Shown here: one piece after another, positions 7,713 to 15,342 of the stretch | Numbering within the stretch: the stretch's first letter is position 1 | How the letters are laid out: the number at the start of each line of letters is the position of its first letter | From: an uncultured Bacilli bacterium | GTDB lineage: Bacteria; Bacillota_I; Bacilli_A; RF39; UBA660 | DNA length: 26,512 nt | Direction of reading: 5' to 3' | Assembly: GCA_934132915.1 (NCBI GenBank) | Contig: CAKPAK010000010.1 | Span: 1 to 26,512 of the forward strand | The notes under the pieces: model-generated | What the model was told of the DNA's origin: nothing | Seen by the model: the letters and a program-made list of their open reading frames with translations, nothing else | Database searches by the model: none | Position numbers and translations under genes: made by a program

Positions 7713-8852
7713 TTAATTTTTTTCTTTGGTTAAATCAACTAACTTTAAAGTATATAAATAAATATTTTTTTCTTGAAGAATATAGAAATGTGATTTTTGA
7801 TGAGGGGTAACTTTATAGTACATAATGGGAAGTCTTAAATTATCTCTTACATCTAATAATTCATCAAAGCTATTAATTTTTAGAAGATGATAATCTTCTA
7901 TTTTGGGATAAGTAGAAGTTTCTACAATTAATCTATCATACTCTTTTAATATTTTGCTTAAATATTTATCATATTCATTTTTCTTTTTTCCTAAAATACT
8001 ACTCATCTTTATTACTGTAAGAATATAAATAATGGAAAATAAGATACATAATGTTCCAAGTATTAGATAAATTATATTTGATAATAGGAACTGATTTCTT
8101 GTTACTAATTGATTTTGTTTAGTGTTTAACTCTTTTGCATTTAGTTTAATTTGAATTGCTTTTTGGGATAAAGGTATTTGAAGGGATGTAACACTAGATG
8201 AAGGTATCGTGTATTCTGAAGAAGATTTGTTATATGTGATTAAATATATTTCTAAATAACTATTGGTATCTATTCCATATTGTGATTTAAATCTGTTAGC
8301 AATTTCATTATAAGTATTATAATCAATATTAATTTTTTTATTTAATGTATAATACTTATCTATCTTTTTTACTTCATTAGAAGTTTTTTCTACTAAAGTA
8401 TATTTTTTTTCATAATAATTTGTATTGGTATCATTATTAGCAATGACTAATTTTGCTAATATTTCATATTCAAATGGTTGATTTAATGTTTCTTTGTTGG
8501 TTATAAATTGATAGTTAAAATCTAGAGATATATCTTTAATTAGACTAGCAATATAAGACATGTTTTTAGATAAACACTTTTCTTCATAAAAATCATTATC
8601 ATTTAAACAAACTGAATAATCTACGTTACTTTTTTCTTGGTAAAATATATTTTCTTCTTGTACAATATCTGTTGAATTTAAAATAAAATAAATTCCTAAA
8701 CGAAAGAAAAGAATAAATAGTGATAAAAAAATTACATATCTTTTTGTATAAGAAATATAAATTCTACCAAATAGTTTTTTATGATTAGTTAAACTTTTTT
8801 TCTTTATCTTTTTTCTTCTTTTCGACTTTTTACTTTGGTTTTTTAATTGCAT
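7713..8852 (-). CDS. DUF5305-like membrane protein of the SipW module
   Basis: A 379-residue protein. A strongly basic N-terminal tail (1-37) leads into a membrane segment (about 39-60). An extracytoplasmic domain follows (about 62-255) with a cysteine pair C82/C93, and then a second membrane segment (about 258-283). A cytoplasmic tail of about 95 residues includes the DELLDVRDNLRLPI motif I associate with DUF5305. That family is often found next to type I signal peptidases and SipW-dependent proteins; its role is unknown, possibly a chaperone, adaptor or regulator of secretion. A good AGAGGTGAT site overlaps the stop of the upstream peptidase, so translation is coupled. It is the last gene of the operon. 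A truncated paralogue lies at 3159-3794. Confidence 0.75.
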   Translation of the reverse strand: MQLKNQSKKSKRRKKIKKKSLTNHKKLFGRIYISYTKRYVIFLSLFILFFRLGIYFILNSTDIVQEENIFYQEKSNVDYSVCLNDNDFYEEKCLSKNMSYIASLIKDISLDFNYQFITNKETLNQPFEYEILAKLVIANNDTNTNYYEKKYTLVEKTSNEVKKIDKYYTLNKKINIDYNTYNEIANRFKSQYGIDTNSYLEIYLITYNKSSSEYTIPSSSVTSLQIPLSQKAIQIKLNAKELNTKQNQLVTRNQFLLSNIIYLILGTLCILFSIIYILTVIKMSSILGKKKNEYDKYLSKILKEYDRLIVETSTYPKIEDYHLLKINSFDELLDVRDNLRLPIMYYKVTPHQKSHFYILQEKNIYLYTLKLVDLTKEKN

Positions 8853-8865
8853 GATTTATCACCTC

Positions 8866-9990
8866 TTACCAATATTCATTAAGCAATACCGTAGGTTTTC
8901 CTATATAAGGAATTTTACACTTAACTACTCCTAAAATCATATCTTTTGTTATTTTATAATTATCTGGATTGCGATTGGCATCTCCTTTTGTATAAATAAA
9001 GTACTCATTCTTTGTTTTTATCATTTGATGAATTCTATGAACTATTACTGTTCCTTCATATTTAAATGCAATGATATCTCCTTGATTTAGATTTTGATAT
9101 TTTTGATTAATAATTACAACGTCCCCTTTGTAAAAACAAGGACTCATAGAATTACTTGCGATTGCTATAGCATAGTATTTAAAATATCCTGATACAAAAT
9201 AAACTAAAACTATAGTAATGATTAATGCTGGTAAATAATAAATTAGTCCTGATTTATTTTGTTGTTTTCTTTCTATTTGATTAGTTCTATCCTTCTGTTG
9301 CCAACTTTTTATTCTAAATAGTACAAAAACTGGTAGAAGGAAAAAGACCATGGAATAGATATATTCGTTTGGATTAGGGATTAATGGAAGAATATAAAAA
9401 TATAATTTTATTATTAATAGATATACTATTCCTGGTATATATCCAAAATTTAGAGTTAAATAAGTACACAATATATTTTCTGTAACTGATGGGATAAATG
9501 TTAGAGCAAGAAACAAAAACATTTCTTGGTTAAAAGAAAGTGGATGAATTGAAAAAGGAATAGTATTTTCTAAAGCAATAAAGAATATGCAAATTAAGTA
9601 AATTAATTTTTTCTCTTCACTTGCTTTCATTATTAGTTGATATCTTAAATACTCTTTTAAAATAATATAAATAATTATTGGAAGAATAAATTTTTTTATG
9701 GAAGTTATGGTTAAGTAATTTTTTATTTTTGCAAAACCTATAAAAATTCCTAATAGATAATACATTAGAAAAAAGCTAATTAATATAATAATAATTTCTA
9801 ATACAATATCTTTCCAATAACGTTTTCTATTTTTTTCAAATCCAAATAAAAAGTAGGTTAATCCTAATAATAAAATTAAGATAATATTTAGTATCGTTTG
9901 ATTTAAAAATTGAAATTTTAGACTATTTAATAGAAAAAAAAGGATAAAAGCGAAAGAAAAGATAATTAATTTGATATAGCTTTTTTTCAT
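8866..9990 (-). CDS. SipW-type signal peptidase I with polytopic N-terminal domain
   Basis: A 374-residue membrane protease. The C-terminal third (about 250-374) is an ER/SipW-type signal peptidase: a membrane span, the catalytic serine S281 in SNSMSP, and the ER-type histidine H318 in VIVHRIH in place of the usual bacterial lysine. The conserved KGDANRNPD box (D337) follows. It would cleave the leader of the TasA/camelysin-like protein encoded just upstream. Residues 1-245 add about eight membrane segments not found in Bacillus SipW, which is about 190 residues long. Inside them KEYLRYQ (112-118) and TENILCT (170-176) faintly recall CPBP-type glutamate motifs, but this is weak. AGGAGG precedes the ATG. 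The gene is separated from its presumed substrate by an attenuator-like hairpin and is coupled to the DUF5305 gene after it. Confidence 0.85.
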   Translation of the reverse strand: MKKSYIKLIIFSFAFILFFLLNSLKFQFLNQTILNIILILLLGLTYFLFGFEKNRKRYWKDIVLEIIIILISFFLMYYLLGIFIGFAKIKNYLTITSIKKFILPIIIYIILKEYLRYQLIMKASEEKKLIYLICIFFIALENTIPFSIHPLSFNQEMFLFLALTFIPSVTENILCTYLTLNFGYIPGIVYLLIIKLYFYILPLIPNPNEYIYSMVFFLLPVFVLFRIKSWQQKDRTNQIERKQQNKSGLIYYLPALIITIVLVYFVSGYFKYYAIAIASNSMSPCFYKGDVVIINQKYQNLNQGDIIAFKYEGTVIVHRIHQMIKTKNEYFIYTKGDANRNPDNYKITKDMILGVVKCKIPYIGKPTVLLNEYW

Positions 9991-10009
9991 ATTATCCTCC
10001 TAACTTTAA

Positions 10010-10034
10010 AATGACACAGTTAAACCGTGCCATT
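10010..10034 (-). terminator. Attenuator-like hairpin between substrate and signal peptidase genes
   Basis: Three bases after the substrate stop codon, the transcript folds into a ten-pair stem (two G-U pairs; arms 10010-10019 and 10025-10034) with a five-base loop. Only a short U-run (UUUU) follows. It is probably a partial terminator or an RNA-end stabiliser that would give more substrate than peptidase mRNA. Confidence 0.6.
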
Positions 10035-10037
10035 ATT

Positions 10038-10691
10038 TTAATCTACTGAACTGTAATTTAAAGTAACATCTCCAAATGAAACGGTAAAGTCACCATCTGC
10101 TCTTTCAGCACCGGCAGCATATTCTAAAGTAACCGTAATAGCTTCTGCTTTTGTTTTTGCTAATGAATGGCCTGAAATACTTCCTAAGCCACTAGCTGTT
10201 TCTGCTTCTGAACCTACTTTTACTTTTAATGAAATACCATTACAAGCCTTTTGTACTAATTCATCTGTAGCTCCTTCTTTTGCCTTGCAAACTTTATTTG
10301 CTGTTTCTCCAGTAGCATTACCATAAACTATACTTTTTAAATATGCAGTTAACTCTCCAGCATTATAAGCATAAAAACTATAAGTAGCTGTTTGTCCAGG
10401 TTCAGTAAATGTTGCACTTAAATTACTGATGGTTGGATCATTTGTGTTATCAATTGCAGCATTTGTTGCTTTTACGACTTCTGCTGAGACAGTTGGTGTG
10501 ATTGCACTTGCATCAACACTTTGATCAGAACTTGAAAAATCAACATTTAGTGTATCTTTATCTGGTGTTACGGTAGCACTTGATTGAATTTTTAGGGCAT
10601 TTGAAAATGCAGAAAACCCAATGGATACTCCTACTACTCCGACAACTAATGCCATAATAGCAATGACTTGTCCTGTTCTCCTTTTTTCCAT
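10038..10691 (-). CDS. SipW-dependent secreted protein (TasA/camelysin-like)
   Basis: A 217-residue exported protein. A basic N-terminus (MEKRRTGQ) leads into a SipW-type signal segment (about 8-34, AIMALVVGVVGVSIGFSAFS then NALK). A Ser/Thr- and Ala-rich linker is followed by a beta-sandwich-like domain containing EPGQTATYSFYAYNAG (about 98-112), the block seen in TasA and camelysin relatives. C135 and C150 could form a disulfide. It has no sorting signal, so it is probably released or assembled as a matrix fibre; TasA relatives build biofilm fibres, but that role is inference. The start is ATG 10691, preceded by AGGAGGT; an upstream extension to 10769 has no such site. It is the first gene of the operon with the signal peptidase and DUF5305 protein, and the GC content is higher than its neighbours. 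Confidence 0.82.
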   Translation of the reverse strand: MEKRRTGQVIAIMALVVGVVGVSIGFSAFSNALKIQSSATVTPDKDTLNVDFSSSDQSVDASAITPTVSAEVVKATNAAIDNTNDPTISNLSATFTEPGQTATYSFYAYNAGELTAYLKSIVYGNATGETANKVCKAKEGATDELVQKACNGISLKVKVGSEAETASGLGSISGHSLAKTKAEAITVTLEYAAGAERADGDFTVSFGDVTLNYSSVD

Positions 10692-10718
10692 TATTATAGA
10701 CCTCCTATCTATATTATG

Positions 10719-10727
10719 ATAATAACA
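10719..10727 (-). promoter_or_regulatory. Extended -10 promoter of the SipW module
   Basis: The minus strand carries TGTTATTAT, an extended -10 (TGn plus TATTAT), with a weak TTTCAA 17 bases upstream. It would start RNA near 10712, about 21 bases before the substrate ATG. It lies about 65 bases downstream of the MATE-kinase terminator, so the module is probably its own transcription unit. Confidence 0.5.
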
Positions 10728-10789
10728 TATTTTAATTTTTTTTGAAATACCTTTTTGAAATTTTGTCATTTAATTTAGGTATGTTAGTC

Positions 10790-10829
10790 GAAAAAAGAAC
10801 CAAAGAATTTATTTATTTCTTCGATTCTT
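10790..10829 (-). terminator. Intrinsic terminator of the MATE-kinase gene
   Basis: A 13-pair stem (arms 10795-10807 and 10817-10829, two G-U pairs) with a nine-base loop is followed on the minus strand by a U-run. The upstream arm and loop include the last codons and stop of the MATE-kinase gene, so the terminator overlaps the coding end. Confidence 0.75.
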
Positions 10830-12797
10830 TATATATTCTTCAATTAATTTAGCCGTGTTCTCTACCCCTAATGTATCTACATTTAAAGCTATATCATAGT
10901 TGTTAAAGTCATACCATTTTTTATTGGTATAATACTTATAATGTCTAGCCCTTTCATTATTTATCTTTTGAATTTGTTTTAAGGCTGTTTTTTCTTCTAA
11001 GCCATAATATTTTGTTGCTCTTTTTACTTTATCTTCATCTTTGCTGTATAGAAAAATAGAAATTGTATTTTTATCATCTTTTAAAATATAGTCAGCGCAT
11101 CTACCTACAATAACACATGAAGTTTTAGCAAGTTTTTTTATTACATTTTCTTCAGCAATAAAAATTCTATCATCATTATTTCCTTCAAATTTTCCACTAG
11201 ATAATTTTTGATCACTTTTTTCAATATATTCTTTTCCTAGTCCTGATGATTTACTAGTTAGTGTAATTAACTCTTTATCATAGAAAGGAATTTTTAAATT
11301 TTCCGCTAATAGCTTCCCAACATATCTTCCCCCACTTCCATATTCTCTAGAAATCGTAATCACTATCTTTTTTCCGAGAGTACTTCCTTTTTCTAATAAA
11401 ACAGATACAGAAGTATTTTCTTTATCTAATCCACTAGAAGATAATTTTTGATATTCACTTCCAAAGATGAAAATAGCAATGAAAAAAGTAATACCATCCG
11501 CGATAGGTCCAGCTTCTAAAACACCATAAATTCCCTTATCTAGAACAATGCACATAAAACAAGCAATAGGAATAAACAAAATAATTTGTCTGATAAAAGA
11601 TACCGCAGTTGCTTTTTTAACATTTCCAAGTGATTGAACAACGATAGAAGTGGTCATCTCTAAGAAATTTAGTCCCATAAGTAAGAGAAAATTGTGACAA
11701 ATTAATACGGCAAACTCCATAAATAACGGATAACTTGGATCTGATTTTGAGATAAAGATACTCACTAATTGTTGAGGGAATAAATAGAAAATAATATTGA
11801 ATACTAATCCTACAATAAAATTAATTTGTAAGACTTTCTTTAATACCTTCTTTACTCTATCATAGTTTTCGGCACCATAGTTAAAGCCTATAATGGGTTG
11901 GGATCCAATAGAAATCCCTAAAATGGTTGAAATATAGAGACTATTTAATTTTGAGATTACCCCATATACCGATAAAGGAATATCCGCCCCATATTTTGTA
12001 TGAATACCATATTTCGTCATCATATTATTCATAAAAATAAATAAAGCCAAAACCGTAATTTGGGTAATAAAAGAAGATAGTCCAAGTCCTAATGTTCGAA
12101 AAATCGTCTTATCAATCACAAAAGACTTTTTATTAATCGATACTGACTTTACCTTTTTGAGATAAAAAATTGCCATTAAGAAAGATACAATTTGTCCAAT
12201 AACAGTAGCAATAGCCCCTCCTTTTACTCCCATGTGAAAACAAAAGATAAAGATAGGGTCTAAAATAATATTCAAAACAGCCCCTACAACCAATAAAATC
12301 ATGGAATATTTTGGAGAACCATCGGCTCGAATTAACTGAGATAAACTAGAATAAATAATCATAAAAGGAGCGCCTAAAATAATGATTCTACCATAATCTA
12401 TTGCATACGGATAAACATTTTTTGTACATCCAAAGAAATAAACTAGTTGGGGTAAGAATAAGTAAGATAAAATACTTAATATTACTGCTACTAAAATAGA
12501 AGTGGTAACGGCAGAGCCAATAATTTTTCCCCCTTCTTCTTTTTTTCCTTCTCCTAGTTTTAGGGATAAATTAGCCGCAGCACCATTTCCAATTAAGCCC
12601 GCTGTTGCATTAAAGATAATGACTAGAGGAAAGATAACATTCGTAGCGGCATTTCCTAGTGTTCCAACGCCCTTACCAATAAATATCTGATCAACAATAT
12701 TGTATACAGAATTAATTAGCATACTAATAACACAAGGAATAGCAAAGGATAGTAATAAATGATTAATATTATCTTTCCCTAAATCCATTTTTTTCAT
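10809..12797 (-). CDS. MATE-family transporter fused to a cytidylate-kinase-like domain
   Basis: A 662-residue protein. Residues about 1-445 are a 12-span MATE transporter (opening SFAIPCVISMLINSVYNIVD; later RADGSPKYSM and an SIGSQPIIGFNYGA block), a cation-coupled exporter of drugs or metabolites. After a Ser-rich linker, residues about 476-662 match the cytidylate-kinase-like family (PF13189): ISREYGSGGR at 482-491, IPFYDKELI at about 503-511, VIVGRCADYIL near 562-572 and an Arg-rich NNERARHYKYY segment. That family has lost the ordinary GxGKS loop and its substrate is unknown. The domain is cytoplasmic and could sense or phosphorylate a nucleotide-like ligand tied to export; this is inference. 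I chose ATG 12797 with AGAGGTG eight bases upstream over a TTG at 12803. An inverted repeat covers its promoter. Confidence 0.88.
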   Translation of the reverse strand: MKKMDLGKDNINHLLLSFAIPCVISMLINSVYNIVDQIFIGKGVGTLGNAATNVIFPLVIIFNATAGLIGNGAAANLSLKLGEGKKEEGGKIIGSAVTTSILVAVILSILSYLFLPQLVYFFGCTKNVYPYAIDYGRIIILGAPFMIIYSSLSQLIRADGSPKYSMILLVVGAVLNIILDPIFIFCFHMGVKGGAIATVIGQIVSFLMAIFYLKKVKSVSINKKSFVIDKTIFRTLGLGLSSFITQITVLALFIFMNNMMTKYGIHTKYGADIPLSVYGVISKLNSLYISTILGISIGSQPIIGFNYGAENYDRVKKVLKKVLQINFIVGLVFNIIFYLFPQQLVSIFISKSDPSYPLFMEFAVLICHNFLLLMGLNFLEMTTSIVVQSLGNVKKATAVSFIRQIILFIPIACFMCIVLDKGIYGVLEAGPIADGITFFIAIFIFGSEYQKLSSSGLDKENTSVSVLLEKGSTLGKKIVITISREYGSGGRYVGKLLAENLKIPFYDKELITLTSKSSGLGKEYIEKSDQKLSSGKFEGNNDDRIFIAEENVIKKLAKTSCVIVGRCADYILKDDKNTISIFLYSKDEDKVKRATKYYGLEEKTALKQIQKINNERARHYKYYTNKKWYDFNNYDIALNVDTLGVENTAKLIEEYIKNRRNK

Positions 12798-12829
12798 AAT
12801 CAATACACCTCTTTTTCTACTTTCTTTTT

Positions 12830-12882
12830 GAAAGTCGCTTATTCAATATACCACAAAAAAAATTTTCATGTAAGCGATTTTC
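12830..12882. repeat. Inverted repeat flanking the MATE-kinase promoter (putative operator)
   Basis: GAAAGTCGCTTA (12830-12841) and TAAGCGATTTTC (12871-12882) are inverted copies matching at 11 of 12 positions, separated by 29 bases. Their centres are about 41 bases apart, near four helical turns. One arm overlaps the -35 and the other the expected start of transcription, as for a repressor that binds both sides of a promoter. The regulator is not in the window. Confidence 0.6.
12845..12874 (-). promoter_or_regulatory. Promoter of the MATE-kinase gene
   Basis: On the minus strand CTTACA (12869-12874) and TATATT (12845-12850) are 18 bases apart. RNA should begin near 12838, about 40 bases before the ATG. 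Confidence 0.5.
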
Positions 12883-12883
12883 A

Positions 12884-12916
12884 CAAAAAAAAGAAATTTT
12901 TTATTCAAAAATCTCT
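12884..12916 (-). terminator. Intrinsic terminator of the cpsC-cpsD-cpsB operon
   Basis: Starting at the last base of the cpsB stop codon, a ten-pair stem (AGAGATTTTT with its partner; 12892-12916) with a short loop is followed by a run of eight to nine U. It separates the capsule-regulation operon from the MATE promoter. Confidence 0.75.
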
Positions 12917-13632
12917 TAACGATGTCTGGTCAATTTATCACTATTTTCTTTCATTTTTCGGTAATAAGACTCTCCCGTTTCATGAATGATTTTCTTTTCT
13001 ATTTTAGAAAAATTATCAATAACACTCGTATTATCTACTCGATGAATATCTGTTCCCAAAAAATTAACATAATGCTTTTTTAGCATATGCTTTACTAATT
13101 TTTCACTTTCCTTACCATATCCCCCAATAATACTAGAGTAATTGCTTTGAAAAAGAAAACCATCTCGCCTTAAAGCATCCACTAAAGAGTAATTTTCTTG
13201 AAAAAAATCATACCGCTCCGGATGAGCAATAATTACACGGTAACCATGCGACTGAATAGTATACAAAATATCCTCTAGATTCAAAATTTTATTATGAAAA
13301 GGAAATTCTACTAAAACATATCCCGTATCATTTAAACTACTAACAACATAATTATCTAGTAATTCTCCTAATTTTTCATGAATAAATAATTCATTTCCTA
13401 AATAAATATCTATTCCTAACGATAGTTCTTTTACTTTATCCTTTAAAGTTCTATATCGATAGTAATTTTCTTCATAAGTACTATTATAAGTACTATCCAT
13501 AATAAAATGAGGCGTCAAAATAACTTTATCAAACCCAACACTTTTTAATTTCTTCAACAATGAAATAGATTCTTCCATACTCCTACTTCCATCATCTACC
13601 CCAAATAATATATGTGAATGAATATCTGTCAT
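12916..13632 (-). CDS. cpsB: Capsule tyrosine-protein phosphatase, PHP family (CpsB/YwqE)
   Basis: A 238-residue cytoplasmic, metal-dependent phosphatase that removes phosphate from the tyrosine tail of the CpsD kinase and so resets capsule synthesis. The PHP metal-binding motifs are in order: DIHSH at 3-7, DDGSRSMEES just after, TPHF near 40, GNE near 80, HPER near 137 and GTDIH near 194. Length is typical of the family (about 240-255). It is the last gene of cpsC-cpsD-cpsB, 20 bases after the kinase, with an intrinsic terminator at its stop. The usual Streptococcus order is cpsB-cpsC-cpsD at the head of the capsule operon; here the phosphatase is last and the set is a separate unit downstream of the polysaccharide genes. 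Assignment is firm. Confidence 0.93.
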   Translation of the reverse strand: MTDIHSHILFGVDDGSRSMEESISLLKKLKSVGFDKVILTPHFIMDSTYNSTYEENYYRYRTLKDKVKELSLGIDIYLGNELFIHEKLGELLDNYVVSSLNDTGYVLVEFPFHNKILNLEDILYTIQSHGYRVIIAHPERYDFFQENYSLVDALRRDGFLFQSNYSSIIGGYGKESEKLVKHMLKKHYVNFLGTDIHRVDNTSVIDNFSKIEKKIIHETGESYYRKMKENSDKLTRHR

Positions 13633-13652
13633 GATCCCTCCTCGATTTAATA

Positions 13653-14321
13653 CTACCCATAATAGTTAGAATATTTCCCACGCTTAGTAGTAGGCGCACG
13701 ATTAACAATTACACCAGCAATATTCGCTTCTATCTTTAAAAGCGCTTTTTTTGTCTCAGCAAGTTCATCAATATTCGTATAATTACAAGCACAAACAATA
13801 ATTACCCGATCAGCACTACTCGCCATAATAAGAGAATCTGGCAACCCATTCACAGGAACCCCATCGATAATAATTCGATCAAAATTTTTCTTTAAAATCT
13901 CTAAAATAATTTTATAATTAGCAGAATCTAAAAGCTCACTTGGATTAGGAGGAACAGTCCCTCTTGGAATCACATAAACACCCTCTACCCTTGTTTTTTT
14001 GATATACCCTGCTAAGTCAACAGAATCATCCGCAACCAACAAATTAGATAACCCCTTTTCATTAGAAAGATTAAAAATACGATTCACTCGACCAAGTCTT
14101 AAATCCCCATCCACTAATAATACTCTTTCTCCATTTTGGGCAAAAGCGACAGCTAAATTACTACTAATAAAACTCTTTCCTTCCCCAGGGATAGAACTTG
14201 TAACAAGAATAACTTTAGAATCTTTTTCATTCGTTGTAAATTGTAAATTTGTTCGAATGGTTCGAATATCTTCACTGATATTTGATTTTGGCTTATTTTG
14301 AATTACTAATTCATCTTTCAT
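13653..14321 (-). CDS. cpsD: Capsule tyrosine kinase (CpsD/YwqD, BY-kinase)
   Basis: A 222-residue cytoplasmic BY-kinase that autophosphorylates on C-terminal tyrosines and controls polymer length and export with CpsC. Walker A is SSIPGEGKS (42-50), Walker A' is VDGDLRLG (70-77), and Walker B is IIIDGVP (150-156) where DTPP is usual. The tail KYSNYYG has three tyrosines (217, 220, 221), fewer than in many relatives. The N-terminal ISEDIRTIRTNLQF block is characteristic. It needs the membrane adaptor CpsC for activity, and the two genes overlap by four bases (ATGA), with GGGGAG before the kinase ATG. CpsB, encoded next, is the opposing phosphatase. The DTPP-to-DGVP change is unusual but leaves the aspartate in place. 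Confidence 0.92.
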   Translation of the reverse strand: MKDELVIQNKPKSNISEDIRTIRTNLQFTTNEKDSKVILVTSSIPGEGKSFISSNLAVAFAQNGERVLLVDGDLRLGRVNRIFNLSNEKGLSNLLVADDSVDLAGYIKKTRVEGVYVIPRGTVPPNPSELLDSANYKIILEILKKNFDRIIIDGVPVNGLPDSLIMASSADRVIIVCACNYTNIDELAETKKALLKIEANIAGVIVNRAPTTKRGKYSNYYG

Positions 14322-14989
14322 CTTCTTCTCCCCTTCTTACTAAATTCTTGAACACTCCCCAAAATTGGTAAATTTATCTTTTGTTCAACTTGTTCTACAG
14401 ATTTAATTGTCCGATCAAAATAATAAAGAACAAAAATCACTCCTCCTGATACAACAATACCTAAAAGCATATAAATTAGTAATTGCTTAACAACATTAAT
14501 ATTATAAGGAATTTCATTTACAATTGCCTCATCTAAAATATTAACATTATTCATTTTATATAACTCTAATACTTCTTTCGTAAAATAAGAAGCTGTTGCA
14601 TTAGCAATATTCGCCGCCATAGTTGGATCTTTATCAGAAACATTAATTTGAATAATTTCTGTATTACTAACCGCATTCACCGATATTTCATTCATCAATT
14701 CTTCATAAGTTAAATCTAAATCTAATTTCTTAATCACTTGACTCAATACTCTTCTTGATTTCACAACCTCAGCATAAGTATCAACTAAATTTTTATTTAA
14801 TACCACATCATTTTGCGTAATAGTATTTTCTCCACTTAAAATCACTTTAGTATAAGAATTATACATCGGCTTCTGAAGAAAAAAAGAGTAACCACAACCA
14901 ATCAAACAAATAAAAGCAAAAATAGTAATAAATAAACCTATCTTTTTCTTAAAATAACTCAATAATTCTCGAATATCAATCTCTTCCAT
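14318..14989 (-). CDS. cpsC: Capsule chain-length/kinase adaptor protein (CpsC/YwqC, Wzz family)
   Basis: A 223-residue inner-membrane protein with two spans (about 17-38 and 175-197) around an extracytoplasmic Wzz domain. The N-terminal EIDIRELLSYFKKK and C-terminal FDRTIKSVEQVEQKINLPILGSV blocks are typical. The cytoplasmic tail after the second span activates the BY-kinase CpsD. I chose ATG 14989 because AGGATGA lies about eleven bases before it and family members start this way; in-frame starts at 15001 and 15031 exist but are poorly supported. It is the first gene of its operon and its stop overlaps the cpsD start. Confidence 0.88.
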   Translation of the reverse strand: MEEIDIRELLSYFKKKIGLFITIFAFICLIGCGYSFFLQKPMYNSYTKVILSGENTITQNDVVLNKNLVDTYAEVVKSRRVLSQVIKKLDLDLTYEELMNEISVNAVSNTEIIQINVSDKDPTMAANIANATASYFTKEVLELYKMNNVNILDEAIVNEIPYNINVVKQLLIYMLLGIVVSGGVIFVLYYFDRTIKSVEQVEQKINLPILGSVQEFSKKGRRR

Positions 14990-15021
14990 AACCACTATCA
15001 TCCTAACTATTTTATGATTTA

Positions 15022-15050
15022 AGTATATCATAATTTTTCTAAATTGCCTA
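15022..15050 (-). promoter_or_regulatory. Promoter of the cpsC-cpsD-cpsB operon
   Basis: On the minus strand TAGGCA (15045-15050), a 17-base spacer and TATACT (15022-15027) preceded by TGA form an extended -10 promoter. The start should be near 15015, about 26 bases before the cpsC ATG. Confidence 0.65.
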
Positions 15051-15118
15051 CTACTTTTTACAGGAATTTCTTCATCACATAAATTTTAACGACCATCCAC
15101 AGCAAATAATTAATAAAC

Positions 15119-15162
15119 AAAAAAAAGACTCTCATCCAAGAAAAACATCTTGATCAAAAGTC
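15119..15162 (-). terminator. Strong intrinsic terminator of the sortase island
   Basis: Arms at 15127-15140 and 15149-15162 pair at 13 of 14 positions (four or five G-U pairs) with an eight-base loop, followed by eight U (15119-15126 on the plus strand is A8). It lies between the microprotein gene and the cpsC promoter. Confidence 0.85.
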
Positions 15163-15226
15163 CCACATAATGACATTAATATCATAAAAATTACTATTTT
15201 TAAAGAAATAGAATAAAATTTAGTTT

Positions 15227-15328
15227 TTAACGATGATTACTTCTAGAAGATACAACAAGCGCACAAAATAAAAATAATAAAATAACAACAATTAAAAGCG
15301 AAATACCAATGATAAGAAAGTATTTCAA
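15227..15328 (-). CDS. 33-residue single-span membrane microprotein
   Basis: A short ORF starts at TTG 15328, with AAGGATG about ten bases upstream, only 14 bases after the stop of the preceding membrane protein gene. The product begins MKYFLIIGIS, continues as one hydrophobic helix of about 22 residues, and ends in a polar basic tail, SSRSNHR. It ends at TAA 15227 and is followed by a strong terminator, so it is the last gene of the sortase operon. The orderly hydrophobic-then-basic pattern and its position favour a real gene, but it is too short to assign to a family. It may be an accessory subunit of the sortase or the four-span protein. An ATG two bases further upstream opens another frame that gives a less regular product. 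Confidence 0.55.
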   Translation of the reverse strand: MKYFLIIGISLLIVVILLFLFCALVVSSRSNHR

Positions 15329-15342
15329 TCCTCATCACATCC

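Noticed and set aside
12502..12690. Plus-strand ORF of 62 codons
   Set aside because: It is antisense to the MATE domain and rich in Pro/Phe from reverse reading of membrane codons.
13999..14301. Plus-strand ORF of 100 codons
   Set aside because: It is antisense to the well-supported cpsD kinase gene.
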